64,000 nucleotides of DNA from JALORV01 sp963754065 (GTDB lineage Bacteria > Pseudomonadota > Gammaproteobacteria > Burkholderiales > Burkholderiaceae_F): positions 68,975 to 132,974 of the forward strand of contig CAVWFH010000028.1 in NCBI GenBank assembly GCA_963754065.1. Reading direction: 5' to 3'. Under the pieces are notes generated by a model. The model was not told where the DNA came from, ran no database searches, and worked only from the letters and a program-made list of their open reading frames with translations. How positions within the stretch are numbered: position 1 is the stretch's first letter; each line of letters starts with the position of its first letter. The position numbers and the translations under genes were made by a program. Of the stretch, positions 26,752 to 34,986 are shown piece by piece.

Positions 26752-27687
26752 TCACGGTACCGGGGTGATCAATGGCTGCCCCGTGACAAACGCGGCGACG
26801 TTGTCGATGACCAGCTGACCCATCGCCGAGCGAGTTTCACGCGTTGCGCTGGCCTGGTGCGGCTGCAGCACGACGTTTTCGAGCGTGAACAGGGCCTCGG
26901 GCACGTTGGGTTCGTCGACGAAGACATCGAGCCCGGCACCGCCAAGCTGGCCGCTCGCCAGCAGCTCGACCAACGCCGCTTCGTCGACGACCGAGCCGCG
27001 CGCGATGTTGACGAACACGCCCTTGGAGCCAAGTGCCTCGAGTACGGCGCGGCTGATCAGCCCAAGCGTCGCTGCGCCGCCCGGGCAGGCCGCGATCAGC
27101 ACGTCGACCTCGCGCGCGAGTGCCGTGAGGTCAGGCTCGTAGCGCCAGGGCAGCTGCTTCGCGCGCGGGCCGGTCCATGCAATCGACATGCCGAAGGCTG
27201 CCGCCCGCATGGCAATGGCCTGGCCGATGCGCCCCATGCCGACGATGCCGAGCGCCTTGCCGCTCACTTTCCTCTGCACGGGCATGGCGCCGCGCAACCA
27301 GCGGCCGGCACGCACGTAGCGGTCAGCGGAGGCGATGCCGCGCATCGTGGCCAGCATCAGGCCGATGGCGAGATCGGCGACATCGTCGGTCAATACGTCC
27401 GGCGTGTTGGTGACGGCGATACGGCGTTCGCGCGCGGCCCCAAGATCGATCGCGTCGACGCCAACGCCGAAGCAGGCGATCAGACGCAGCAGCGGCAGGC
27501 GTTCCATCAGGGCGCGCGACGCGCCGGCACCGCCGGTCGTCACGAGAATCTCGGCGCGTGGGGCGATACGCTCGAACAGGGCCTCGCGGTCGGTGGCCTC
27601 CCAAAGGTGGTGCACCTCATAGACCGCTTCGAGGCGCGCCTGACTCGGTCCGTGTATGGGTGATACCAGCAGCAGGTCGCGCTTCAA
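26752..27687 (-). CDS. D-2-hydroxyacid dehydrogenase (locus B)
   Basis: 311 residues. NAD loop GMGRIGQA, catalytic Arg in NIARGSVVDEAAL, Glu in VDEPNVP and His in LQPHQASAT. The GVGVDAIDL block fits the glyoxylate/hydroxypyruvate reductase branch. I place the start at TTG 27687: a strong GGAGGA lies 5 bases upstream and the TTG overlaps the preceding stop as TTGA. The alternative ATG at 27744 would overlap the upstream gene by 61 bases. It probably reduces a 2-oxoacid such as glyoxylate, hydroxypyruvate or a sugar-derived acid. Confidence 0.86.
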   Translation of the reverse strand: MKRDLLLVSPIHGPSQARLEAVYEVHHLWEATDREALFERIAPRAEILVTTGGAGASRALMERLPLLRLIACFGVGVDAIDLGAARERRIAVTNTPDVLTDDVADLAIGLMLATMRGIASADRYVRAGRWLRGAMPVQRKVSGKALGIVGMGRIGQAIAMRAAAFGMSIAWTGPRAKQLPWRYEPDLTALAREVDVLIAACPGGAATLGLISRAVLEALGSKGVFVNIARGSVVDEAALVELLASGQLGGAGLDVFVDEPNVPEALFTLENVVLQPHQASATRETRSAMGQLVIDNVAAFVTGQPLITPVP

Positions 27688-28754
27688 CGTTCCTCCGGCA
27701 GCGGCACGCCCAGGCGTGCCGACCAGTCTGCAAACTCGGTCCACAACCCCGGTTCAACCGGAATGCCGTCGCGTGCACGCACGGCCTCGCGCCGCGCTTC
27801 GGGTTCGCCCGGATACTGCACATCGCCGGGTTGGCGCCGCAGCGTGGCGATCAGTTCGCGCACGGCGGCGGCCAGCGCCGGGCCGCCCGCGAATCGCATC
27901 GGGTCGAGCGCCATCACGAGCGAACCGAGGTGCCGCTGCGCGTGCAGGTCGGCAAACATCGGTGGGATGCGGTCGGCGAACGGCATGCCGTTGAGCGGGC
28001 CACACAGCAGGTCGATCATCAAGGCCAGCGCATAGCCTTTGTGGCCGTACTCGGTTCCGCCCAGGGGCAAAAGCGCCGCCGCATCGTGGGCATCCTGGGT
28101 CGGCGCGCCGTTCTGGTCGATCGCGACGGAAGCGGGCAGGGCGTGACCCTCGCGCCGCGCATTCATCACGCGGTTCCAGGCGATCGAACTCGTGGCCATG
28201 TCGAGACAGATCGGTGGACCGTCTGCGTTCGGGAACGCAATCGACAGCGGATTGGTGCCGAGCAGTTTTTGCGCGCCGCCGGCGGGCGCGACGATCGAAT
28301 CAGCATGCGTGAATGCGAAGCCGATCAGCCCCGCCGCGGTCGCCTGGCGGGTGTACAGGCCGATCGCACCGCAGTGCGACGACTCGCCGATGCCGACGAT
28401 ACCGACGCCGTTGGACCGGGCGAGTTCGATGGCATGCGCCATGGCGGCGGTACAAACGACGATGCCGAGGCCGTGTCCGCCGTTCATGGTTGCCGTGCAG
28501 GGGCCGGTGGACGTGATCCGAAGTGCCGGTACCGGCGCGATGGATCCCGCCTTGATGCGGGCCATGTAGTGACCCAGGCGAGCGATGCCGTGCGAATCGA
28601 TGCCCCAGAGGCTGGTCTGCACCAGCGCACGTGCGACCGTCGAGGCATCGGCGGTGCCGAGGCCAACGCGCGCCAGGCAGTCCGCCGCCCAGGACGTCAG
28701 CGCTGAGGCGGAAACATGCCGCAACGCCGGCGCGGCGAAAGTGTCGCCGGCCAC
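27684..28754 (-). CDS. Ldh2/MDH2 family NAD(P)-dependent oxidoreductase (locus B)
   Basis: 356 residues from a GTG at 28754, four bases after the FAH-gene stop; a TTG at 28817 is the only other upstream option and would overlap that gene. Family marks: SLWGIDSHGIARLGHYM, GESSHCGAIGLYTRQA, NPLSIAFPNADGPPICLDMATS and GTEYGHKGYALALMIDLL. It is a paralogue of the locus A enzyme at 11768. It acts on a 2-hydroxy/2-oxo acid such as malate, lactate or a keto-sugar acid. No good Shine-Dalgarno is seen at the GTG, so coupling to the FAH gene is likely. Confidence 0.84.
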   Translation of the reverse strand: MAGDTFAAPALRHVSASALTSWAADCLARVGLGTADASTVARALVQTSLWGIDSHGIARLGHYMARIKAGSIAPVPALRITSTGPCTATMNGGHGLGIVVCTAAMAHAIELARSNGVGIVGIGESSHCGAIGLYTRQATAAGLIGFAFTHADSIVAPAGGAQKLLGTNPLSIAFPNADGPPICLDMATSSIAWNRVMNARREGHALPASVAIDQNGAPTQDAHDAAALLPLGGTEYGHKGYALALMIDLLCGPLNGMPFADRIPPMFADLHAQRHLGSLVMALDPMRFAGGPALAAAVRELIATLRRQPGDVQYPGEPEARREAVRARDGIPVEPGLWTEFADWSARLGVPLPEER

Positions 28755-28758
28755 GCGT

Positions 28759-29604
28759 TCAGGCGTGCGCGCGTACGCGTTGCCGCTGCTCGCCGAGACC
28801 GGCAATGCCGAGCGCAATGACGTCGCCCGCCTTCAGGTACTGCGGTGGCTTGCGGCCCATGCCGACCCCCGGCGGGGTACCGGTCGTGATGATGTCGCCC
28901 GGCAGCAGCGTCATGAACTGGCTCACGTAGCTGACAAGGTGCGCGACGCCGAAGACCATCGTGCGCGTGTTGCCGCGCTGCATCGGCTGGCCGTTCACAT
29001 CAAGCCACATGTCGAGATTCTGCGGATCCGGCACTTCGTCGCGCGTCACCAGATACGGGCCGATCGGACCGAAGGTGTCGCAGCCCTTGCCGCGGTCCCA
29101 CTGGCTGCCGCGCTCGAGCTGGAAGTTCCGCTCCGAGACATCATTGATCACGCAGTAGCCGGCCACATGGCCGAGTGCCTTGTCCTGGGTCACATACTGG
29201 GCCTTGGTTCCGATGACGACGCCCAGCTCGACCTCCCAGTCGGTCTTGGTCGAGGTGCGCGGGATGACGATGTCGTCGCTCGGGCCGTTGATGCAGGTGG
29301 TTGCCTTGGAGAACAGAATCGGTTCGCTTGGTACCGGCACGCCGGACTCGGCCGCGTGGTCGGCATAGTTCAGCCCGATGGCGATGAACTTGCTGATGCC
29401 AAGATAAGGCACACCCAGGCGGGGCGATCCCGTCACCAAAGGCAGAGACTCCGGGTTGATCTTGGCCAGCTTTGCCAGCCCCCTGTCCGACAGGTGCTCG
29501 CTCGTCACATGCTCGACAACCCCCGACAGATCGCGCAAGCGGCCCTGCCTGTCGAGCACCCCCGGCTTCTCGAAGCCGGAAAGTCCATAGCGAAGTAGCT
29601 TCAT
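28759..29604 (-). CDS. Fumarylacetoacetate hydrolase family C-C hydrolase
   Basis: 281 residues, normal for the short FAH branch. Motifs are GLNYADHAAESG, the metal-binding DWEVELGVVIG (two acidic ligands), SERNFQLERGSQWDRGKGCD and PGDIITTGTPPGVG. This sequence type includes 2,4-diketo-3-deoxy-L-fuconate/rhamnonate hydrolases and ureidoglycolate lyase-like proteins. With an SDR next upstream, the likely reaction is hydrolytic cleavage of a 2,4-diketo-3-deoxy sugar acid to pyruvate plus a hydroxyacid; this is inferred from context. A strong intrinsic-terminator-like hairpin lies only 29 bases upstream of its start. Confidence 0.85.
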   Translation of the reverse strand: MKLLRYGLSGFEKPGVLDRQGRLRDLSGVVEHVTSEHLSDRGLAKLAKINPESLPLVTGSPRLGVPYLGISKFIAIGLNYADHAAESGVPVPSEPILFSKATTCINGPSDDIVIPRTSTKTDWEVELGVVIGTKAQYVTQDKALGHVAGYCVINDVSERNFQLERGSQWDRGKGCDTFGPIGPYLVTRDEVPDPQNLDMWLDVNGQPMQRGNTRTMVFGVAHLVSYVSQFMTLLPGDIITTGTPPGVGMGRKPPQYLKAGDVIALGIAGLGEQRQRVRAHA

Positions 29605-29632
29605 GTCTGGCCCTTACCTTGCAGTTGTGATG

Positions 29633-29665
29633 AAAAAAATCGTCTGGCTCTGCCAGCGATTTTTT
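29633..29665 (-). terminator. Intrinsic terminator-like hairpin just before the FAH gene
   Basis: On the minus strand AAAAAATCG-CTGGC, loop AGA, GCCAG-a-CGATTTTTT forms a 14-bp stem with one bulged base and ends in seven T. It also has T's on the plus strand, so it could work both ways. Only 28 bases separate it from the FAH ATG, which leaves no room for a separate promoter. It may be an attenuator in the operon. Confidence 0.65.
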
Positions 29666-29674
29666 CTAACTAGT

Positions 29675-29704
29675 CGGACAAAAGTAGGTTTTCACTTTTG
29701 TCCG
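29675..29704 (-). other. Perfect 11-bp inverted repeat after the SDR stop
   Basis: CGGACAAAAGT (29675-29685) and ACTTTTGTCCG (29694-29704) with an 8-base spacer begin directly after the SDR stop codon (29705-29707). It is AT-richer than its surroundings. It could be an RNA hairpin paired functionally with the terminator next to it, or a protein-binding site. Confidence 0.55.
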
Positions 29705-30439
29705 TCAAAGACTCATCCCTCCATCGACGAAAATCGCCTGACCCGTCATGAACGACGATTCGTCGGACACGAGATAGACGAAGGTCTCGGCGATTTCCTC
29801 GGCGGTCGCCAGGCGGCCCATCGGCTGGCGTGCAATGAAGTCCTTGCGTGCCTGCACGGGATCGGCGAAGGCCTTGATGCGATCGCCGAGCGACGGTGTG
29901 TCGACCGTGCCCGGGCAGACGCAGTTGACGCGTATGCCTTGCTTGACGTGATCGATCGCCAGCGCACGCGTGAATCCGGCCACCGCGGCCTTGCTCGCTG
30001 CGTAGGCAAGCCGGTTGGGCGCCGCCTTGTGCGCCCCGAGCACAGAGGCCATGTTGAGGATCACGCCGCCGCCGGCGGCGATCATTCGCGGCAACATCGC
30101 CTTGGTCAGCACGAACATGCTGCGCACGTTCAAGTCAAAGCTGAAATCCCAGTCGGCGATCGAACAGTCGAGGATCGTGCCCTGGTGCACGGTGCCGGCG
30201 CAATTGAAGAGGATGTCGACAGCGCCCAGCTGGCCGACAAAGTCCTGCACAGCACCATCGTCAAGGACATCGAGTCCGCGTGTGGCAACTCCCTGCGGCA
30301 GTTGCGCCAGCAGTTCGGGCTTCAGGTCGGTGGCGGTGACGTGCGCGCCTTCGCGTGCGAAGGCCACCACCGCGGCACGTCCCATGCCCTGGCCGGCGGC
30401 TGTCACCAGCGCCGACTTGCCCTGCAAACGCCCCGCCAT
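29705..30439 (-). CDS. Short-chain dehydrogenase/reductase (locus B, proximal)
   Basis: 244 residues. The cofactor loop is TAAGQGMGRA, with Ala in place of the first Gly of TGxxxGxG, as in the 2-keto-3-deoxy-L-fuconate/rhamnonate 4-dehydrogenase group. TDLKPE after beta-2 fits NAD. Catalytic YAASK is in NRLAYAASKAAVAGFT, and the end is MTGQAIFVDGGMSL. ATG 30439 is preferred to 30445 because GGAGG is then 6 bases away. It is first on the minus strand from the GntR operator gap. Its likely job is to oxidise C4 of a 2-keto-3-deoxy acid, feeding the FAH hydrolase. Confidence 0.85.
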   Translation of the reverse strand: MAGRLQGKSALVTAAGQGMGRAAVVAFAREGAHVTATDLKPELLAQLPQGVATRGLDVLDDGAVQDFVGQLGAVDILFNCAGTVHQGTILDCSIADWDFSFDLNVRSMFVLTKAMLPRMIAAGGGVILNMASVLGAHKAAPNRLAYAASKAAVAGFTRALAIDHVKQGIRVNCVCPGTVDTPSLGDRIKAFADPVQARKDFIARQPMGRLATAEEIAETFVYLVSDESSFMTGQAIFVDGGMSL

Positions 30440-30506
30440 CGCCATCCTCCACTGCGCGCTGCCGCGGCTTGACACCTCCGGGTGTGCATGTGAAGCTAGC
30501 CGCGCA

Positions 30507-30527
30507 ATTGGTCTGACCACTTGACCA
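30507..30527. promoter_or_regulatory. GntR/FadR-type operator, locus B
   Basis: The palindrome TGGTCTGACCA at 30509-30519 is followed by CTTGACC, and the flanking AAT matches too. It differs from the locus A site only at the central base. It lies between the SDR start (30439, minus) and the GntR start (30611, plus), fitting autoregulation plus control of the catabolic operon. Confidence 0.72.
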
Positions 30528-30610
30528 GTGCGCGGCAGTGTAAGCGGCCCAGCTCTTCGCTGTCCAGCCTGCCGGCGACAATTCAATCCGACCGGGAGCG
30601 CACCCCCGCC

Positions 30611-31321
30611 ATGCCGATCAAGGCCGTCGAACCGCAGCGGCTGTACCGCCGCATTGCAGAACAGATTGCCCGCCTGATCCGGCGCGGCGAGTACAAGCCG
30701 GGAGAACGCCTGCCCCCCGAGCGCGACCTGGCACGCCAGCTCGAAGTGAGCCGCCCGTCCGTGCGCGAGGCGCTGATCGCGCTCGAAGTCGAAGGCTATG
30801 TCGAGGTACGGGTGGGCTCTGGCGTTTACGTCACGCAGCGGCGGCCGGCGGCACGCAATTTTGATCCCCTGCCAAGCGATTCCGGGCCGTTCGAGCTGAT
30901 CTCGGCGCGCCGTTTGCTGGAATCCGAGTGCGCGGCGATGGCGGCGCGCCAGGCGAGTCCGGCGCAGATACGTCGCATGAAGGCGGCCCTGACGGCGATG
31001 GAGCGAGACCGCCGCCGTGCCGTGATGCCGCTCGACAACGACCGCCGCTTTCACCTCGAGATCGCCGAGGCCAGCGGCAACAGTGCATTGGCGCTGGCGG
31101 TTCGCACGCTCTGGGACCAGCGCACGGGGCCGCTGTTCCTGCGACTCGAACACCACTTCGACACCCCGGGCCTCTGGGAGGCCGCGATAGCGGAGCATCA
31201 CGCCGTGATGACCGCGGTGGAGGGCCACGATCCGACGGGCGCGCGCGCCGCGATGCGTCGCCACATGGATGCCGCGGCCAGGCGCTTCCAGCGCAGCTGG
31301 AGTGCCGCCGCGCGAAGCTGA
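30611..31321 (+). CDS. GntR family regulator, FadR subfamily (FCD domain)
   Basis: 236 residues. N-terminal winged helix ~10-75: LIRRGEYKPGERLPPERDLARQ and SRPSVREALIALEVEGYV, a textbook GntR DNA-binding motif. The C-terminal all-helical FCD domain has metal-type His/Asp residues (DNDRRFHLEIAEASGN, AEHHAVMTAVEGHD). FadR-family repressors release DNA on binding an acid ligand, here probably a pathway sugar acid. ATG 30611 begins the conserved N-terminus. It is divergent from the SDR-FAH-Ldh2 operon and upstream of the TRAP genes. The operator pair at 13638 and 30509 is its likely target. Confidence 0.9.
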   Translation: MPIKAVEPQRLYRRIAEQIARLIRRGEYKPGERLPPERDLARQLEVSRPSVREALIALEVEGYVEVRVGSGVYVTQRRPAARNFDPLPSDSGPFELISARRLLESECAAMAARQASPAQIRRMKAALTAMERDRRRAVMPLDNDRRFHLEIAEASGNSALALAVRTLWDQRTGPLFLRLEHHFDTPGLWEAAIAEHHAVMTAVEGHDPTGARAAMRRHMDAAARRFQRSWSAAARS

Positions 31322-31342
31322 ACGCAAGACAGGACCCGTAGG

Positions 31343-31361
31343 GCGGTGTCATCGACACCGC
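31343..31361 (+). other. 8-bp hairpin between gntR and the TRAP genes
   Basis: GCGGTGTC (31343-31350), loop ATC, GACACCGC (31354-31361). It ends 11 bases before the DctQ ATG, covering the zone where a ribosome site would lie. It may end the gntR message, limit DctQ translation, or serve as an operator. Confidence 0.4.
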
Positions 31362-31372
31362 AATGAAAGCGC

Positions 31373-31984
31373 ATGCAGCCGACGACGCCGACGACCGAAG
31401 GACCGCAGGAACACGTACTCACCGCGAGTGGCGAGTTCGACGTCCATGACGAGCCGATCGACCTCTCCGTCTACCGGTTCGAAGACTGGATCTCGTTCGG
31501 CTTCTTCTGGCTGCTCGCCGGCACGGTGTTCCTGCAATTTTTCACACGCTACGCCCTCAACGATTCGGCCGGTTGGACCGAGGAGATCGCGCGCTACCTG
31601 CTGATCTGCACCGTGTTCATCGGAGCCACCGTCAGCGTGCGCAAGAACAACCACATCCATGTCGACTTCTTCTATCGCATCCTGCCTAAGCGGCTGATGC
31701 GCGTGATGTCTACGCTGGTCGATGTGGCGCGCATCACGTTCTTCGCTTATGCGGCCTGGCTGACTTACCTCCTGCTGCAGCGCATCGGCGGCCAGCGCAT
31801 GGCGGTCGTCGACCTGCCGATCGGCCTCATGTATTCGGTGGTGCTCGCCGGCTTCGTACTGATGACCTGGCGCGCCATTGGCGTCGCGCGGCTCAACTGG
31901 ACGCGCGGTGTCTCGGTGCTGGAACAGCCGGAACTCGCCGACGGCCACGGCGAGATGCCCGCCGCGACAGGCCGTTCGACGTGA
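31373..31984 (+). CDS. TRAP transporter small permease (DctQ family)
   Basis: 203 residues with four hydrophobic segments. Family marks are TRYALNDSAGWTEEIARYLL (the W-x-E-E signature) and VRKNNHIHVDFFY. It forms the small membrane subunit of a Na+-driven importer for organic or sugar acids. The N-terminal ~35 residues are polar. Its stop overlaps the large-subunit start (GTGA). It is likely co-expressed with the UxaA dehydratase and the DctP binding protein. Confidence 0.9.
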   Translation: MQPTTPTTEGPQEHVLTASGEFDVHDEPIDLSVYRFEDWISFGFFWLLAGTVFLQFFTRYALNDSAGWTEEIARYLLICTVFIGATVSVRKNNHIHVDFFYRILPKRLMRVMSTLVDVARITFFAYAAWLTYLLLQRIGGQRMAVVDLPIGLMYSVVLAGFVLMTWRAIGVARLNWTRGVSVLEQPELADGHGEMPAATGRST

Positions 31985-33387
31985 GCCCGGGCGCCTTCAA
32001 GCTGCTGTTTCTCGGCCTGATGGGATCAGGCGTGCCCGTAGCCATCGCGATGGCGGGTTCGTCGCTGATCTTCGTGATGGCAACCGGCACCGTGCCGGAC
32101 TTCGTCGTCATTCACCGCATGGTGAACGGCATCGACTCGTTTCCATTGCTGGCGGTGCCGTTTTTCATCCTCGCCGGCAACCTGATGAACTCGGCCGGCA
32201 TCACGAATCGCATCTACAACTTTGCGCTGGCGCTGGTCGGCTGGCTGCGCGGCGGTCTCGGCCACGTGAATGTGCTGGGATCGATGATCTTCGCCGGCAT
32301 GTCGGGCACCGCGATCGGCGATGCCGCCGGTCTGGGCACGATCGAGATCAAGGCGATGAAGGACCACGGCTACAGCGCCGAGTTCGCCGTCGGTGTCACT
32401 GCCGCGTCGGCCACGCTCGGTCCGATCATCCCGCCGTCGCTGCCGTTCGTGATCTATGCGATGTTCGCCAATGTCTCGGTCGGCGCGCTCTTCCTCGCCG
32501 GCATCCTGCCCGGCGCGGTGATGGCGCTGCTGATGATGCTCACGGTGGCGTACTTCGCGCACAAGAACAAGTGGGGCGGGGACATCCGCTTTGAATGGGC
32601 ACGCATCATCAAGGCGCTGGCGGAACTGCTGGTCGTGGCGCTGTTTCCGGTGGTCATCTGGGTCCTCACCACCCAGGTGGGATGGCCGCACGTACCGACC
32701 GTGGCCGGCGTGCTGCTGGCCCTGCTCATCGCCGACCGCGTCTTCCGTTTCAATGCGGTGCTGCCGATCATGACGCCGGTGCTGCTGATCGGCGGCATGA
32801 CCGCGGGTGTGTTCACCGCGACCGAGGGCGCGATCGCGGCCTGTGTGTGGTCGCTCTTCCTCGGCATCTTCTGGTTCCGCTCGCTCAACTGGAAGATGCT
32901 GATCAAGGTCTCGATGGACACGATCGAGACCACGTCGATCGTGCTGTTGATCGTGGCGGCAGCCTCGATCTTCGGCTGGATGCTGACGGTGACCAAGACC
33001 ACCGAGATGATTGCGGGCTGGGTGCTGGCATTCACGACCGACCCGTGGATGTTCCTGCTGCTGGCGAACCTGCTGATGCTCTTCGTCGGCTGCTTTCTCG
33101 AGCCGACCGCTGCCATCACGATCCTGGTGCCGATCCTGCTGCCGATCGTCCGTCAATTGGGCATTGACCCGGTCCACTTCGGGCTCATCATGGTGTTGAA
33201 TCTGATGATCGGCCTGCTGCACCCGCCGATGGGGCTGGTGCTGTTCGTGCTGGCGCGCGTGGCGAAGCTTTCGATCGAGCGCACGACGATGGCGATCCTG
33301 CCGTGGCTGATTCCGCTGCTGGTGAGCCTCGGGCTGGTGACCTACCTGCCGTCGATCAGCCTGTGGCTGCCGCGGCAGTTTCTGTAG
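31981..33387 (+). CDS. TRAP transporter large permease (DctM family)
   Basis: 468 residues, about 12-13 hydrophobic segments. Family motifs include GSGVPVAIAMAGSSLIF, FFILAGNLMNSAGIT, GTAIGDAAGLGTIEIKAMKDHGYS and ATLGPIIPPSLPFVIYAMFANVSVG. The start is GTG at 31981, overlapping the small-subunit stop by GTGA. It provides the transport channel; the substrate is delivered by the DctP protein encoded three genes on. Confidence 0.92.
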   Translation: MSPGAFKLLFLGLMGSGVPVAIAMAGSSLIFVMATGTVPDFVVIHRMVNGIDSFPLLAVPFFILAGNLMNSAGITNRIYNFALALVGWLRGGLGHVNVLGSMIFAGMSGTAIGDAAGLGTIEIKAMKDHGYSAEFAVGVTAASATLGPIIPPSLPFVIYAMFANVSVGALFLAGILPGAVMALLMMLTVAYFAHKNKWGGDIRFEWARIIKALAELLVVALFPVVIWVLTTQVGWPHVPTVAGVLLALLIADRVFRFNAVLPIMTPVLLIGGMTAGVFTATEGAIAACVWSLFLGIFWFRSLNWKMLIKVSMDTIETTSIVLLIVAAASIFGWMLTVTKTTEMIAGWVLAFTTDPWMFLLLANLLMLFVGCFLEPTAAITILVPILLPIVRQLGIDPVHFGLIMVLNLMIGLLHPPMGLVLFVLARVAKLSIERTTMAILPWLIPLLVSLGLVTYLPSISLWLPRQFL

Positions 33388-33401
33388 TGGGAGGAGGAGC
33401 A

Positions 33402-34946
33402 ATGCTGCAGGAAGTTCCGCTGGTCCTTCGTCTCAACCCGGCCGACGATGTCGTGATCGCACGTCGGCAGCTGGTGTCGGGCACGCTGATCAAGTCCGAG
33501 GGGATCACCGTCAGCGGGCTGGTGCCTCCCGGCCACAAGGTCGCGACGCGGGCACTGGCGGTGGGAACGCCTGTGCGGCGCTACAACCAGATCATCGGCT
33601 TCGCGACTCGCGAGATCCGGCCGGGTGAGCACGTCCATCTGCACAACCTCGGCATCGGTGAAGAACACGGAGCGTTCTCCCGCGACTATGCGTTCTGTGC
33701 CGACGTTCGCCCTGCGCCCTCTGTGAGCACGCCCGCCACGTTCATGGGCATCGTGCGAGCCGACGGTCAGGTGGCGACGCGCAACTACATCGCCATTCTC
33801 TCGAGCGTTAATTGCTCCGCCACGGTCGCGCGTGCCATCGCCGACCGTTTTCGCCGCGACATCTTTCCCGATGCTCTTGCGGACTTTCCGAATGTCGACG
33901 GGGTTATCGCGCTGACGCACGGCACCGGTTGCGGGATGGACATGGGCGAGAGCATGCAGGTCCTGCGTCGTACGATGGCCGGTTATGCCCGCCATCCAAA
34001 CATGGCCTCGGTGGTCTTCGTGGGACTTGGCTGCGAAGCCAACCAGATCACGTCGCTGTTCGGCGCCGAGAGCCTGAAAGAGAGCGACCGGATGGCCCGC
34101 TACAACATGCAGGACGTGGGCGGCACCGCCAAGGCGATCGAGCACGGCGTCGCACGGGTACGCGAGATGCTCCCGGCGGCCAACCGTGTCGAGCGCACCG
34201 CGGTGCCGGCGAGCCACCTGACGCTTGGACTGCAATGCGGCGGCTCGGATGGCTATTCCGGAATCACGGCCAATCCGGCGCTCGGCAACGCGGTCGACCG
34301 GCTGGTCGCGCACGGAGGCACCGCGATCCTTTCTGAGACGCCGGAGATCTATGGCGCCGAGCACCTGCTGACCCGGCGCGCGGTGTCGCGCGAGGTGGGG
34401 GAAAAGCTGATTGCCCGCATCAAGTGGTGGGAGGATTACACGCGGCGCAATCATGGCGAAATGAACAACAACCCTTCGCCCGGCAACAAGGCCGGTGGGC
34501 TGACGACGATCCTCGAAAAGTCGCTTGGAGCCGTGGCCAAGGGCGGCACGACCAACCTGGTCGACGTCTACGAGTACGCGCAGGCGGTCGACAAGAAGGG
34601 TTTCGTGTACATGGACACGCCGGGCTACGATCCGGTGTCGGCGACCGGGCAGGTCGCGGGCGGCGCCAACATGATCGTGTTCACGACGGGGCGTGGTTCG
34701 GCCTATGGCTGCGCGCCGTCGCCTTCGCTGAAGCTTTCGACCAACAGCGAACTGTGGCAGCGGCAGGAAGAGGACATCGATCTGAACTGCGGCGAGATCG
34801 CCGACGGCGCGGCCACGATCGAACAACTGGGCGAGCGCCTGTTCGAACTGGTCCTCGCCACCGCGTCGGGCGCAAGAACCAAGAGTGAACGCTTTGGCTA
34901 TGGCCAGAGCGAATTCGTTCCGTGGCAACTCGGCGCGACGATGTAG
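33402..34946 (+). CDS. UxaA family dehydratase (altronate/galactarate dehydratase-like)
   Basis: 514 residues. The N-terminal ~90 residues are a SAF domain, and the rest is the UxaA/GarD catalytic region with conserved Cys in SSVNCSATVA, HGTGCGMDMGE and GLGCEANQI. NPSPGNKAGGLTTILEKSLG and TPGYDPVSATGQVAGG are strong family signatures. It removes water from an aldonate or aldarate using a metal/Fe centre. The ATG at 33402 has the strong ribosome site GGGAGGAGG. Its place between TRAP permeases and TRAP binding protein suggests it acts on the imported acid. Exact substrate is undecided. Confidence 0.88.
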   Translation: MLQEVPLVLRLNPADDVVIARRQLVSGTLIKSEGITVSGLVPPGHKVATRALAVGTPVRRYNQIIGFATREIRPGEHVHLHNLGIGEEHGAFSRDYAFCADVRPAPSVSTPATFMGIVRADGQVATRNYIAILSSVNCSATVARAIADRFRRDIFPDALADFPNVDGVIALTHGTGCGMDMGESMQVLRRTMAGYARHPNMASVVFVGLGCEANQITSLFGAESLKESDRMARYNMQDVGGTAKAIEHGVARVREMLPAANRVERTAVPASHLTLGLQCGGSDGYSGITANPALGNAVDRLVAHGGTAILSETPEIYGAEHLLTRRAVSREVGEKLIARIKWWEDYTRRNHGEMNNNPSPGNKAGGLTTILEKSLGAVAKGGTTNLVDVYEYAQAVDKKGFVYMDTPGYDPVSATGQVAGGANMIVFTTGRGSAYGCAPSPSLKLSTNSELWQRQEEDIDLNCGEIADGAATIEQLGERLFELVLATASGARTKSERFGYGQSEFVPWQLGATM

Positions 34947-34986
34947 CGCCGCTATGACGTAATAGGCAGTCCTACAAGGAGGAGAC

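Noticed and set aside
29705..31327. 540-codon version of the locus B SDR
   Set aside because: The upstream part is antisense to gntR. SDR homology begins at 30439 with a good ribosome site.
32026..33402. 458-codon minus-strand frame opposite dctM
   Set aside because: Very Gln/His/Arg-rich, as expected opposite a membrane protein gene; no motif.
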